From contig JAWPGT010000003.1 in the NCBI GenBank assembly GCA_034638255.1, forward strand, positions 372,001-436,000: a stretch of DNA of 64,000 nucleotides, in the 5' to 3' direction. The position numbers and the translations under genes are program-made. Positions 51,829 through 64,000 of this stretch are shown here, piece by piece (position 1 is the first letter of the stretch; each line of letters opens with the position of its first letter). The DNA comes from Coprinus comatus (Eukaryota; Basidiomycota; Agaricomycetes; Agaricales; Agaricaceae). The notes under the pieces are model-generated. The model had not been told where the DNA came from, did no database searches, and saw nothing but the letters and a program-made list of their open reading frames with translations.

Positions 51829-54800
51829 TCAATCCTCGTCCCACCTTATCTTTTTAGCATACTCTCGAATATTCGAGACATAGTTATCATGTATTTCCTC
51901 TCCAACACCGGTGGCAACTTTGAGTATAATCTCATTTAGACCAGTAGAGCCTAATATATCGACATGATCACTCGTATTGGCGCCTCCTCTAGGGAGTAAG
52001 GGATTCGGATTATGTGGAAGCTATCGATATTTCGATTTCGTCAGCCTCGAGGGGTTGGTTGTATTGAGATGGATAAGGAAAGGAGAAACGAACCTCAACT
52101 GTCGTGATCTTGATGCCAGCAGGATTCCATCGTGGTCGTTTCCATCCCTCAGTACACATTGCTCCGAGACTTATCAGGTTAACAGTTCCATCACCTTCAC
52201 CAATTTTGACACCATTTCGGACCTAAACAAAGATGACAAAATCCAAGCTTAGATCGAGGGTTAGCCAATATGAAATGAAACCGTGCCTGGGGTATACTCG
52301 TATCGTTTGTGTATTCTGAATCTATCCAACTCTTCTTTGCTTGTGGTAAACCGACTAAGCCGGCGCGCTGCGAAATACATTCGGGTGATGATGGATCATG
52401 ACATTCTGGTGAAGGGCCATCTGCAGAGGTTTCGTCTTGTTCATAACCTCCTCTTGTGTACCTATGTGTACGATGCATATCATAACATCAAATGAGATCC
52501 GGAAGCAAGGACTGAACGAGAAAATTGCATACCAATAGGAGCGTTCAGTTTCTTTGCCATGACCATAAACGCAGTAGATCTTCATTGATGGCGCATATGG
52601 AAGCCTTCCAAATTGAAGATGTAAAAATTCCTTTCTGAGTAACATTATACCTCTCAATACTCACCGAACTTCAAGTGGATTCGACCATTTACGATGATCT
52701 CGATCATTGTTCTTCAACTTCTCTTCGTCACGTTCGATCCCAAATGAATAGTTCGTAGCAATCATTTTCTAGTTATCTGTTCATTCACTAATCCTGATAG
52801 AAGGAGAAGAGAGAAATAAGAACCTGGAAAGTCGACGGTGTATGTTCTAAAATCCAATCCGAGGCAGCCGAGGCAGTCATATTCATATCTATTGAATTCT
52901 CACCAGTGGCGGTGGATACTTGTGATTGACGGAAAGCGATAAGTTCACCATGGGTATGGGTCGAGTTACAGTCATCGTCTGGAGCATGGGAGCCTGTACC
53001 CCAAACTGCATCACCACCCTATAAAGATGAATGATATGGGAAGACATCTCAGGAGACAAAGGGAAAGGGAATGACCTTCATCCACATACTGGCACTGCCT
53101 GCCCAACTTCTGAAGAGATCTTGACGTTCTTTACGGGAAAAGAATCGCTCGAGAACTGATTTGAAATGAATAATAATGACAGGTGTTTCATAAAGAGAAA
53201 ACATACCATATGCACCGGCGGGGTTAATCTGGACAGTATCCTTCATTTCGCCGGACAAAAATGCGGCCATGGCTTTTGCCTACATCAAGGTTGGTTATTA
53301 ATTATTAGCGAAATTATCAATGGCCTTACCACCCCCTAGGAAACAATAAAATCAGTTATGCTAGAAATTAAAGACACTTATAGCACACCAGATGAGGTCC
53401 AGCTATGGAGATGCAGCCTTCAATGTGATTCTGATCGCAGATAGTATAAGCCTTATTGGATTTTCAACACAGTACAGGAGAAGGCTCATACCTCAACCCA
53501 GTCCGAACCACCACCGCCATGTTCTGGCGATTCAACCCATTTGAAGCTGAAGGAATAATCAAAGTACTGATGTGGTAGAGCGTTGATAGTAACTCACAAA
53601 TACTATCAATTCAAATATGACGGTCAAATTCCCCCATCGTGTTCTATGCCAACTCACCAAAAGTACCTATGACAACGTGAGCTACATTATGTCTAGCGGG
53701 TATTGGCGCAAGCTCACCGATGATCCCATTGAATGCGCCGCAATGACTACTTTTCGTTTCTGACGGCGTCTAGTAAACTTCAGAGACCGAAACTAAGATG
53801 GAGGTATACACATACTTGAACAATTCAATGATTGTTTGTAGTCTTGAGAAATAGCCATCCCTTTCTTCTAGATTATAGAATGAAACTCGCCAATCATATG
53901 GAGCGAGGTATAAGTTGTTAGTATCATAGTTGACCACCGCGAGGTTCTCTATTATTTTTGACCTGCACGAAAAAAAAAATCTACACTGATAAAAGAGGAT
54001 AATATGAGAAAGTAATTCATACCATATCCAATAACCCTGAATGAAAGTGCTAGCGGCGTCAATTCCTTCTGCAGCTCGAACTTTGGCACCCGGCGGATCC
54101 AGCCCAGTGACGGGATCCAACATCATAGACGAAATCCATCTCTCTTTGTTAAATGTCACTTGTGAAATCATGTTGAAACCACCCCAGACTTTTTCACGGA
54201 AGACTGCGCGATGTTCTGGTGACGTCGACCAAGATTCCAAACCCTGAAAATGTTTATTTAATTTCATTTACGAGATCATTGACCAATAAAAGGGAACATA
54301 CTGTGGAAATGATACCAGGAATCAGTATCACAGGATGTTTTGCTCCCAAGCCTCTTGCTTTAATAGCATCTCCAACTTGGAACTCGCGTCCATCGTTGTT
54401 GAATTTCCATACATCGGGTATGCTGCTTCGCAATCTCTTCCACTCGATCTCAACACGTGAGAAATCAAATTCGGGGAGTGGGGGGAAATTAATATCATAC
54501 TCATTAATGAGTACTGACATTTGCGCGTATTTATCTTGCAGATCCTTTGGTTCCACAAACGCAAACGCAACAAGAGTGCCAACTATAAATACATTAAGTG
54601 ATATAACACAAGTGAGAATTCAAAACCATACAGAGCATCCCGAGAGGAAACAAAAATCGGCCACTCCTCCACCATGGTGTCTCGACGGTCTTCTTCACTT
54701 CGCGCAGCAAGTCGGTTTCTTTACGGATGTAATCCTTAACAGTCTGTAGATTGGTTTCCGCAGCAGGTTGACGGACTACCACGTCGTCATCGATTTTGCT

Positions 54801-54836
54801 TGCGCGCCTTGGTCTACTACGATGAGACAGTGTCAT
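51829..54836 (-). CDS. LRO1: Phospholipid:diacylglycerol acyltransferase (Lro1/PDAT)
   Basis: It transfers an acyl group from a phospholipid to diacylglycerol to make triacylglycerol at the ER. The first ATG in the frame is at 54,836 (MTLSHRSRPRRASKIDDDVV). A single membrane span near the N-terminus includes GRFLFPLGMLC. Then HPVILIPGIISTGLESW and EKVWGGFNMI follow, the LCAT-like lid region with SSMMLDPVTGLDPPGAKVRA, and NLYLAPYDWRVSFYNLEERD. The nucleophile elbow is VVIAAHSMGSS, and GCISIAGPHLGVAKAMAAF comes next. The Asp (GEGDGTVNLISL) and His (NTSDHVDILGS) of the triad are in the last exons. It ends KKIRWDED at 51,829. About fifteen short introns. Confidence 0.92.
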
Positions 54837-55001
54837 TAACACTATCCGTAAACTCTTTCTGTTGTCCAAGAGACTCAGATTCCTGAGAGTATGACCGGCA
54901 AGGCGTGAGAAGAATGAGGAACGTGATTGCGGATCTCCAGAGTGTCGGCTGCCCCGGAATACTCGACCTTCACATTCTCTCCGACGACGGCCGTTATCTC
55001 A
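54837..55001. promoter_or_regulatory. Compact divergent promoter, LRO1 / ETF alpha
   Basis: Only 165 bp separate the two start codons. Both transcripts must start within or overlap this stretch. No TATA box stands out. Confidence 0.45.
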
Positions 55002-56140
55002 ATGTTGCGCTCCAGATACATTCAATGTTCAAAGGCCTTTTCACGCACCTACGCCTCTGCAGCTTCCCCACATGCTCTCGTCTTTCTTGAACATAGACAA
55101 GGGGTCATTGACTCCGGATCTCTTTCAGCACTGACTGCTGCCGAAAAACTAGGGGGACAAGTCACTGCGCTCATCGTCGGTGGATCAGAGCACGTTTCGG
55201 GCGTAGTAGAACAAGCAAAGAAGTGAGTAAAATGACACAGCGGCAATTCATACGTCTCATTATAGCCAGGCTCAAGGGATTGACCTCTATACTACACTCG
55301 ACTTCCCCGCAGTATGTAGAAGCCGTGCCAGAAGTCCTTTCGCCGCTGCTCGAGAAGCTTCTCTCAGACTCCTCCTTCACGCACGTCGTCTCGGCCACGT
55401 CTTCTGCTGCAAAGTCTCTTTTGCCCCGTGTCGCTGCAAGACTTGATGTCCCTGCTGTCTCTGACATCACCTCGCTCGACCATGATGCTGCCAGCAACAG
55501 CACCACTTTCACGCGTCCTATATATGCCGGAAACGCCATTGCCACTGTGCGTGCCCCTGCTTCAGTCGCAATCAAATTCTTCACCGTTCGATCGACCGCA
55601 TTCTCTGCTGCTCCAGTGCAAGATGGTGCCCAAGTTGAATCCAAGGCCGTGGACCCCGTTGAGGTTGCGGACTCACCAACTCAACATCTAAAAACCACAA
55701 TTGCAAAATCTGACAGACCCGATCTGGGCGTGGCTTCCCGTGTCGTTTCAGGTGGAAGGGCCTTGAAGAACGCTGAAACATTTGCTTCTACTTTGTACCC
55801 CCTTGCTGATATTCTTGGTGCTGCTGTCGGAGCTTCGCGTGCCGCTGTTGATGCTGGATATGCAGACAACTCACTCCAAGTTGGCCAGACAGGAAAGGTC
55901 GTGGCGCCGGAGCTCTATATGGCTTTTGGTATCTCTGGTGCTATTCAGCATCTTGCCGGTATGAAGGACTCGAAACTCATTGTCGCAGTAAACAAGGTAT
56001 GCCACTTTCCTCTCTAATCTGGATCTTTGTTGACAACACGTTAGGATCCCGATGCTCCCATATTCCAAGTCGCTGACGTTGGTTTGGTCGGAGATCTATT
56101 TGAGGTCGTGCCCCAGCTTGTTGAGAAGCTGAAACAATAG
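55002..56140 (+). CDS. ETFA: Electron transfer flavoprotein alpha subunit, mitochondrial
   Basis: With ETF beta it passes electrons from acyl-CoA dehydrogenases to ETF:ubiquinone oxidoreductase. The ATG at 55,002 gives a mitochondrial presequence [20 protein letters not shown], then [20 protein letters not shown]. The middle has [20 protein letters not shown] and [19 protein letters not shown]. The FAD domain is clear: [60 protein letters not shown] and [20 protein letters not shown], then [20 protein letters not shown]. Exons are 55,002-55,222, 55,270-55,996 and 56,045-56,140. Confidence 0.95.
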
Positions 56141-56214
56141 TCGCTCCACGCTTGCTTCATCAGTAACTACGCCGGCATTTATACTTATTCTACCGCACAA
56201 AAGAGACAATTCAT

Positions 56215-58054
56215 TCACATTCTAGTTCGAGGCGGAATACATTTGAAATATTCCCCCATTGCAACAGCAACATCTTGATCTACTGTGGTATCATCTACCC
56301 AATTCCACTGTGCTTGGATTGCGGGTCCCAGGATTTCATAGCTCTCTCCGTACATGCTATCAAACTCATACATCTTGCCAGATTCAAAGGACCCTTGTAA
56401 TACTGCGTTAGCAGCTGGTAATCGCACCTTCTCATATGCGAGGAGAGCCTGATCAAGGGTTTCAAGTGTTGCTTTGCCAAGAAGACACGAGAGCAGGTAT
56501 GCATCCTGGAATCCAAAGGTTGAGTTTACGTAACTAATGCTTGCTGTGTCACTTAGCTTACTTCAATTGCTTGTCCTGCTCCTGCGCCTTGGTGTGGTGC
56601 CATTGCATGTGCCTTTTCGAACAAAACAGTCAGCATTCTGTAAGAATAGCTCGAGTGGTATGAATGATAACTTGCCGCATCACCCAATAAAGCTACTCTA
56701 CCTGAAACGTAGAATGGAAGCGGGTTGAGATGATGAATTACCCATCGGGTGGGACGCTCGATACACTTATTCACGTCGCAAATTCAGTATATTGTATCGT
56801 CAAAGGGTAGACCAGAACAAACCTTGAGTAAGCTTGTGACTTCTGGTTCCCAGTCCTTGTATGCGTCCATGAGTTCCTCTTGGGTGCATTCTGTAACCCA
56901 ATCATCGTCTGGATAGAATGACCCGTTTTTGTGTGGCTCAGAGACGAATGTGACGACGTTGACTACGTTGCCTTGGGATATCGAGTAACTAACAATGTGC
57001 TGTTCCTTTTAGCTTTACTTGCATAAAGATGTGAGCTAACTTATTCACTCACTCTACCTTTACCACAATACTAACTCTTACTATTAGCTCCTATTGGTAG
57101 ATGAGGACTTCGAAACGAAAAACAATACATACCATGACTGGGACTCGAATAGTTCTATGTTGCTTATCAAGTTTTCCAACTTCTATCAAACCCCTATATG
57201 CGATGGTTCCAGTCCATACAGGGCGTATAAACTTCAATAACCCGGATTCTTTGCTGCTTTCAGCGATGTCAGTATACATCTGCTCTCGGATGGTAGACTT
57301 GATTCCATCACAGGCAATAAGGATATCACACATCGTAGATGTATTGTCGGAGAAGTTGAGAGTTATATGTTGAGTAGAAGGTTGACGAGATGTGGTATAG
57401 GATATCACTCGTTTGCCAAAGTGAGCTACTCCTGGAGGAAGATGAGAGACGAAGATGTCGAGGAATGAAGCCCTATGAAAGCGGATGCACTTTATAATTT
57501 TTAAGTGAGTATATCACGAAGAGGTTCTGTTAGAAAAATGTTCATTACCCCATCTAATTAATAAAACAGATCAACATTCCGGATATAATGATAATTGTGT
57601 AGACATACATGGCATCTGAACCAAACGAAACTGAAACCCTTCTTTTGGATCATCCGAACGCCTATAATCAAAGCCCACACCTTCAAAAAAACAGACTCAG
57701 TCATTAAAATCTCGTTAGACACCTCCAAAAACTGAACGCACCCATACTCCCATCAGGAGGTGCGTGCGCAATGTGTGCAAAATCTTGGGCTATACCCATC
57801 AACTCCAGTATTCTCCAAGTCCGAGACCATACCGAAACCCCAGCGCCAATTTCTTTGAATTGACCTGCAGCCTCGTATACGTCAACCTGGATATGTAAGT
57901 AACGACAAAGTGCGACTGCTAGACATAAACCACCGATTCCTCCACCACTATTTTAGGAAGGATTGTCAATGAAACCTGCTCATTGTTCATATTGCTCTGA
58001 AAAAAAGCATTACCAGATTGCCACTCGAAACTTCTGTGGTTCAGCGTCGGTCAT
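56215..58054 (-). CDS. FAD-dependent monooxygenase (salicylate-hydroxylase-like)
   Basis: A group A flavoprotein hydroxylase using NAD(P)H and O2. The ATG at 58,054 gives MTDAEPQKFRVAI, then GGGIGGLCLAVALCRYLHIQ (Rossmann motif) and VDVYEAAGQFKEIGAGVSVW. The DG motif is in CDILIACDGIKSTIREQMYT. The second FAD motif is GDAAHAMAPHQGAGAGQAIE, split after GDA by a GC-AG intron (56,675-56,613). The protein ends CIPPRTRM at 56,215. About eight introns. Similar enzymes act on salicylate, other phenols or fungal metabolites; the substrate is not evident. It is convergent with ETF alpha, 74 bp apart. Confidence 0.85.
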
Positions 58055-58318
58055 GATGATGTTTTACAGTAGGAATGAGTATTGAAAACGAAAACTCTCA
58101 TGGTGACATGTATATAGCTGGGAATTCCTCGGAGCTGCTCCATGTTCACATGGAACATGGTGAGATAAACCTTGCTTATGCGGTACAGGAAGTAGGTTAC
58201 ACACGAGATACGAAAACAAGTAGATTTGTGTGAAGTTATCCATAAAGGAATATTACAAGCGATTTCACATTCCATTTACATTCATTAATACAAATATTCA
58301 TAACAAAAAGACTATCCA

Positions 58319-59121
58319 TTAATGTCCAGTATCAACTAACGCCATAAGACTGAACATAACACCTCCATCAATATATGAAGTTGTATCTTTTACAACTTGA
58401 ACTGCCTTCAACAAGAAATCATCTCTTTCCTTTAACTCTACTTCAGTATATACCGGACCTTTACTAGTGCCATCCATAAGATATATCTTATCATTGGTCT
58501 TGTTAGGAACGAAAGCAATATAATGATAATCATTAACTTTCTCTCCTCTTTCAGGAGGAGCTGTGTCACCCTTTTGAGCAGCGGCACTATAAGCTTCTTC
58601 AATCTCTTTCGAGCCCTCGATAACTAAGGCTCGTGCATTTCGATCAAGAGGAATAACTTCTTTTAGAAGACGTCCAAGTGCAGAATTGGGGGCTATTGAA
58701 CAAAAACATAAGACTGAAAGGGCCAATGTATAGTATTTATGCATCACTTACTAATATGACTAGCTGCAGGACCATTAGAAATCGAATGCAATATACCAAT
58801 GAATCCACAAGTATTACGAATAGACTGCTGAAACCAAATAACATCTTCTCCTTCTCCTTTCCCACTATAATATGTTCTTTTTTCCTCTTCTGATTCTCTC
58901 CACGAGATATACTTATCTGTGATAACTAATGTGAAAATCAATGCATATACAGGTCTTGGTGTGATAGCAAGTAGATCGGCATCATCGAGTGAATAAACAT
59001 CCTGAACCTCCAAATCATCAGAAACCCCTAGTTTATGGATGAGTTCAGTGAATACTGAAGGGTTCGATTCTAGTGGAACATAAGTTTTGCGATATGGATA
59101 TGTCTCTGCGAATGTTGGCAT
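58319..59121 (-). CDS. YUH1: Ubiquitin C-terminal hydrolase, UCH family (Yuh1/UCHL3-like)
   Basis: It cleaves small adducts from the C-terminus of ubiquitin or Nedd8. The first in-frame ATG at 59,121 gives MPTFAETYPYRKTYVPLESN. The catalytic Gln and Cys are in VIWFQQSIRNTCGFIGILHS (Q-x6-C arrangement), the His in NDYHYIAFVPN and the Asp in KIYLMDGTSKGPV. The crossover loop region before the His is Lys/Glu/Pro-rich (SKEIEEAYSAAAQKGDTAPP). The end VMFSLMALVDTGH at 58,319 replaces the usual NFxALA tail with a close variant. One or two introns. About 240 residues, normal for UCH. Confidence 0.92.
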
Positions 59122-59182
59122 ACTGGTTGCCAGTTGATCAGTAACAACGTCATCGCAATATGATATCAACAAGGGTCACACT
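59122..59182. promoter_or_regulatory. Very short divergent promoter, YUH1 / ADD66
   Basis: Only 61 bp lie between the start codons of two genes of the ubiquitin-proteasome system, which suggests shared control. Confidence 0.5.
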
Positions 59183-60253
59183 ATGACTTTCATCTACCCA
59201 ACCTCAAAACTCGACTATGCGGGGAAAATACTCATAGTCGTACGTATCTCTTTCATCTCAAAAAGTGGAAGGGCTGATATCAAGAACAGCCAATAGTATC
59301 AACAGCAAATGTCTCCCAGCTAGCTGTCGATCTCATAATCACCACACTTTCATTACAACAGATCGCCATTGTCGATCCAAGTTACTTCATACCCGTTGTA
59401 GGCGGAAGGGAAGATGGCCGACCTGGAATTACAACACCTCTAGAACGTAAATACATTTAGTGCAATTTTCTATCTCAGTCAAGGCACTTATTCTATTTTG
59501 TCGACAGTGTACGGCAAATCAGGATCTAACATGGTTGTTTTTCAACAACGTTCTCCCGTTCTCAAGGTAATCATCTCCCTTCTTTTTCTTTTTCTTTTTC
59601 TTCTCCTTCTCTCGTAAAATGAAAGTCTAACAACCGATAAACTAGTCTCAAAAAGATAATTTCGTAACGACGTTACTTCAATTTATCAAAACCTCGGAAT
59701 TCGCCAGTGTATTATTCCTATCAGGTGTCGATCTTTCAGAAAGGACAGATGCTCAGATGATGTATGTCTAATTAGATTTCCCCATCATGATCATAAGATT
59801 TACTTTCATCACCTTTCTCACATGAACACAAATGATTCTAGCACCCCAACGTATCACCTTTTACCCAAGAACACCCTTTCGTTAGAGAATTCTCCTCTTT
59901 CCAATCTTCCATCCCTTCCTATTCCGGCATATACAACCCCTGTCCATCAATTCCCTCATGATCAACCAGAAATACAACAAGAAGGAAACAGGAAAATCTC
60001 TATTCCATTCATCCCAGGCGGTGGTCTCACACGTCGAATCCTTTCATCCATTCCTTCTGAAAATTGGGCAATTCCAACTGCTGCAATCCTTCAATTTGTA
60101 ATGGAAGGCGACAATCGTGCTGATGCAAATCTTCTTGCTGCCGTAGTCGCCAAACTTCTGAACTTTGATTCTCAGATTACAGAATGGCGGCAACCACAGA
60201 GTTGGAAAGAAGGTCTCTTCGGAACTCCCCAGGACCAAACATTATATGGTTAG
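59183..60253 (+). CDS. ADD66: Proteasome assembly chaperone 2 (PAC2/Add66)
   Basis: It pairs with PAC1 to assemble the alpha ring of the 20S proteasome. The ATG at 59,183 gives MTFIYPTSKLDYAGKILIV, then TANVSQLAVDLIITTLSLQQ, IAIVDPSYFIPVVGGREDGR and GKSGSNMVVFQQRSPVL, which match the PSMG2 pattern of strands and the QxRSP motif. FVTTLLQFIKTSEFASVLFL and IPGGGLTRRILSSIPSENWA follow. The C-terminus LFGTPQDQTLYG ends at 60,253; the last residues -LYG match the hydrophobic C-terminal type used by these chaperones. Four to five introns. Confidence 0.88.
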
Positions 60254-60391
60254 TGAAAAAAAATTGATTGGAACATGTATAGGATTTATTATTACCTGGT
60301 GATGTGTCAATGTTATTCCGTTTAATTAATGAAAGCAACGAGAAAATTATTTCATATTGAAGAAGATTCATTAATATACGACGTTGATAAT

Positions 60392-63300
60392 TATCGCTTA
60401 GAAGCGATACCAATCCGTTTGTTGGCCTTTCCTCGTTTAGCAGCATCTCCAAGGGAAAGGTAAGCAAAAGGATCCACGCCATTTTTTTTGACATCACCGC
60501 CAGCTCTCTATGAGTTATAATTCAGTCGCCGTCAAGAAAAAATTCATCGAGAAGGAAGTTACAAACCTTAGCTTTGAATTCATGACCCAATTTTGGTTCA
60601 TTCTTTTCCTTCTTTTTAGTCTTCTTCCTTCCCGCACTAATGTTTTCTCCATCTGCCATCTCGACATCCTCCTCCTCTTCATTCTCCCTTCTTCTCTTCT
60701 TAGTGTCCTTGTTAAATTTAACACGTCCATTTGGTCCTCGAGTAAATCCATCAATAGACGTCATACTTTCTTTATATGCCTTTCCAGCAATATCATCATT
60801 ACCGCCTCTTCATTTTCGCCGTCGTTGTCATCGATAACCATTTTTCCGGTATTCTCATCTGTCTTGAACTGAGAGGGATCATCTTGCTTCTTTCTGCGGT
60901 TCGACTTGGTCGCTAAGACAAGTTTCCCATTTTGATTAGTATCTCTATTAATTGAAAGAAGCAGAAAAAAAATACACGTACTAGTGACATGACCAGCAGC
61001 GCCTTGTAAAAGATCCATAGGTTCATCATCATCCAATCTCAACCTAGCACCTTGTTCCATAACCCTCTTCTTTCCTTGTTTCCCAGGAGCAACATGACCA
61101 TCATCTTCATCACTATCCTCCAACTCACTTTCACTTCCATACAAAACATCTTCAAACGCATCGCCAGTAGTAACTCTCTTTTGTTCATTCTCCTCTTCAT
61201 CTTCGCCTTCTTCCCTACTAGCCTTCTTTCTCTTCGCTCTTTCCTTTCTCTTCTTAATATTCAACAACACCTTTCCAGCTTCGTCATTACCAGCATATCT
61301 ATTTACTTCTTCGAAAGAAAACCTTCTTAACAGTCTTTCGAATATATGCCTTACTTTCACTTTGAAATGATTCTTGTGATCATGCGACCATTTGAGTAAA
61401 GCAGGTACAAGTTCACTCAATTGAGGACGAAGAACCTCTACTGGTAGAGTGTGAATTGCAAGTTTGACGAATCCAAGTACTGATTTAACAATTTCACGAT
61501 TAGCTGAACCCAAAAAGACCAAGAGTGTTTGAAGGATTTCAGTATGCATCTTGACCGAGATTTTATCTGATAAGATGTACAATTTAGATTATTAGAGATC
61601 AAGCCCGAGAAAATGAAGACAATATTACTATTACCTTTAAACTCGAAAACGAGTCGGGCGATGGCTGTCACAGTTGCACTGATCATATGCGGGCTGGCAC
61701 CAGCAAGACCACCAGCCACCATCGTCATGAATTCTTCAATATTAGCGGTAGCTGTTGCAAAGTTAACTATTTTTAGCAGAGTATAATGAATGACAATAAG
61801 AATGTTATTACCTTCATCTTGAGGAGCATCTTCATCCATTCCATCAATGAGATTCCTCTTTACCAATCCTCCCTCACACATTTTCTTTGCCATAGCGAGG
61901 ATTACATCAAACGCCGCACCACGCGCTTTCTCTGAAGGTTCTTTGGTACCCAAGATTGCTTCAGGGATGATTGAAGGAATAACGTGTAATTCCGATGAAG
62001 GTAGGTGAGGAATGATAGCGGTCAATAGATTGAATCGGTCCTAATATCTTAGATCAATATTGTCCCTCATCATAAGGGTCTTAAAAGAAATAGCAAACCT
62101 TCTTAGCAGCAGGCGTCAACCCTTCGATCAATTCATCCAACTGTTTCAGCAGAACAACAACATCGACATTAACCTTTTCATTTTCCATTAATTTTGCCAA
62201 AATCTTATAACCCCGCTTTTGAACACCATTGTCTCTTCCACTCAACACCTCAGGTGTCAAACAGATCTCAAATAGCGACTTTGCTTCGGCTTGTTGAAGA
62301 TAGGGTAAAAGAATGACAAGAATATCTTGCGTCATTGCAGTCGCACTACCCGATTCGGAGCTGCTATTTGCCGTGTTGGGTGCATGTTGGGCATTAGTGA
62401 GGTTAGCCTTGAATAGACCAATGACCTTGCTGTACGCTTGTTTGATTGTCTACGGCAATAAATTGAGTAAGAGACGTCGAGTACGCATGTAATACATGCG
62501 GATAAGAATGACGGAGACTAACTTGATCATTGGAAATAGACGCCCAAATAGCTATTACGTCCCCAACCATACCTTTGGAGTCCGAATTCACGCTGCCGAA
62601 TACGTTGAACAGAACAGCCAACCAACTCTCCGCTTGGGTTCTCAAGATTTCCATGTTTGCGACAACTCCTTCGGCGGTGATATTTTCAGGGAGAGGTGCA
62701 GATTCAGATATTTGATGCGATTCCACAAGAACTTTCAGGGCTCTTAGGATAGCCGGCCTCAGCTCATTTTGTGAATACAAGAGCTGCGAAAGCAACTGCG
62801 CAAACGCGGGAGTTAAATTCTGATTGATACCAGAGAAATATGGATCAGATGGGTTAAATCGCATTTTTTCGGAAATTACTCACTTCCTTCAGATCGGATG
62901 GCGTATGACAGTACCCTGCCAGACCGCTCCATACCTGACCAACGAGAACGCTCCAGACTTTGGCTTCGGATTGTCTGCCCTCTGCCTCGGCTGTTTGTTG
63001 GAGATCAAACATCTTTTCACTCAATGGTACGAAATACGAAATGAAGTGCCCCAAGGGCGAAGGGTGTATTTGATTGAGCAATGGAAGTAAAAATGCGCGT
63101 GGTTCGTTTCCAGCTTGCCTAAAAACTTTTCAACAACGGGTACTCTCCTCTTGAAATCGGTGCGTACCTTTGTTCTGGCTCCAAATTGAGGGGCAGCACA
63201 CGCAGGAGGACTTCCGGACCGAGAATTTGCATTGCTACAGTTAGTGCTGCATCTGCAGCTTCCTTGAACTCGAAGCCTTTTTGTGTTCGCAATTCTCCAA

Positions 63301-64000
63301 TCTGACTGATCAAAGGGAGAAGTAGAACTTCTGCAGCAGTTGGTGATTTTTTTGACTGTCTAGTTTTGAGGCCTGTGATCAATGCAGAGACAACGGAGAG
63401 CAACTCGGGTATTGAACGAGCATATGCAATGTTATCGAGAGCCTTGGTAACCTGGGAAATGATTTTTGGTACTGTCGAGGAACCTTGAGGTTCAGATATG
63501 GCAGTTGAAATAAGAGAAGAGGAGAAACAGAGGGCAAGTGTGCTTAATGAATGGGCAGCAGCTTTTCTTGTTGCCGCATCGTTGCAGTCCAAAAAATTCC
63601 AGACTGCTTTCCAGACTTTGTTGATCTCTTTTCCACAGGCAACGGGGTCGACGACGTTGTACAATTTCACGACATCACCAAGGACCCTAACCCAAGCAGG
63701 TGCGGTTGTGGTGTCTGTTTTGGAAGGAGGAGAAGAGAGAACAACGCGGATGACCTCTGTAAGTTGGTCGACGATATTTCTTTCGTCATCGTCGTCAGGT
63801 AGGGCAAAGAGGTCGGATAAGATGGAGTAGGATGATTGAGATAAGTATGGACTTCCGAGGCGAGGGAGAGTGAGAAGTAGACTTGTGATAGAAGGGAGAG
63901 ACTGTGGCAACATAAGTCAAAGTGTTGTATACTCAAGAAATAACTCACGGCAGGTGGAAGATAAGGAAGTACAGGACGGAGGAATGCAAGGAGATGGATT
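60392..64000 (-). CDS. RRP12: Ribosomal RNA-processing protein 12 (Rrp12, NUC173), 5' end outside window
   Basis: A HEAT-repeat nuclear/nucleolar protein for export and maturation of pre-40S and pre-60S particles. HEAT-like helices run along the gene: FLRPVLPYLPPA at the edge, SITSLLLTLPRLGSPYLSQS, AYARSIPELLSVVSALITGL and HPSPLGHFISYFVPLSEKMF. The NUC173-type core includes PAFAQLLSQLLYSQNELRPA and QKRGYKILAKLMENEK. The C-terminal acidic/basic tail (KKRKERAKRKKASREEGEDE, FTRGPNGRVKFNKDTKKRRR) and DPFAYLSLGDAAKRGKANKR end at a TAA (60,392-60,394). A one-base frame break lies near 60,800-60,806, where NEEA must join GNDDIAGKAYKES. The 5' end lies right of the window. Confidence 0.9.

Overview
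This is nuclear DNA of a filamentous basidiomycete, most likely an Agaricomycete. The genes are dense and carry many short (about 50-65 bp) GT-AG introns. Several families fit such a fungus: a NoxR subunit, a three-domain TRP1 enzyme, an Slt2-type MAP kinase, an agaric-type flavin halogenase and a KDZ-family DNA transposon. All gene models were joined by eye from splice signals and protein family patterns. Exon ends are therefore best readings, not transcript-supported.

Left part (1-17,241). The minus strand carries the 5' part of noxR, a DRS2-type phospholipid flippase and two multi-pass membrane proteins of unknown role. The plus strand follows with the cell-wall-integrity MAP kinase SLT2 and an orphan protein that may have a nuclease-like core. 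The minus-strand trifunctional tryptophan gene TRP1 closes this part.

Central part (17,463-39,020). This is the most striking region. A serine carboxypeptidase gene (minus strand) is read in frame from 39,020 to 17,463, but one of its introns has grown to about 19.2 kb through four levels of nesting. (1) A 1.3 kb Tc1/mariner element sits at a TA in the intron. (2) A 17,843 bp KDZ transposon sits inside the Tc1 transposase gene; it has 699 bp inverted repeats and the 8 bp target duplication TCATAGCT. (3) Inside the KDZ element is a 6,656 bp Copia retrotransposon with 381 bp LTRs that look identical and a CCGTT duplication. The KDZ element also carries an apparently intact transposase, two divergently transcribed cargo genes (a coiled-coil protein with a GWP-motif domain, and a protein with viroplasmin/RNase H1 N-terminal-like segments) and a small three-exon gene. 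Removing the insertions on paper leaves an ordinary 60 bp intron.

Right part (39,285-64,000). Housekeeping and metabolic genes follow: a small unknown gene, a DUF300/TMEM184 membrane protein, an aldo/keto reductase, the SNARE VTI1, a flavin-dependent halogenase, an unknown small protein, the acyltransferase LRO1, ETF alpha, a salicylate-hydroxylase-like monooxygenase with a GC-AG intron, the ubiquitin hydrolase YUH1, the proteasome assembly chaperone ADD66 and the 3' part of RRP12. The halogenase, monooxygenase and reductase could act in secondary metabolism, but they are separated by housekeeping genes and do not form an obvious cluster.

Several one-base frame breaks occur (Tc1 transposase, Copia gag-pol twice, RRP12). 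Real decay is plausible in the transposons. In RRP12 a sequencing or assembly error is more likely.
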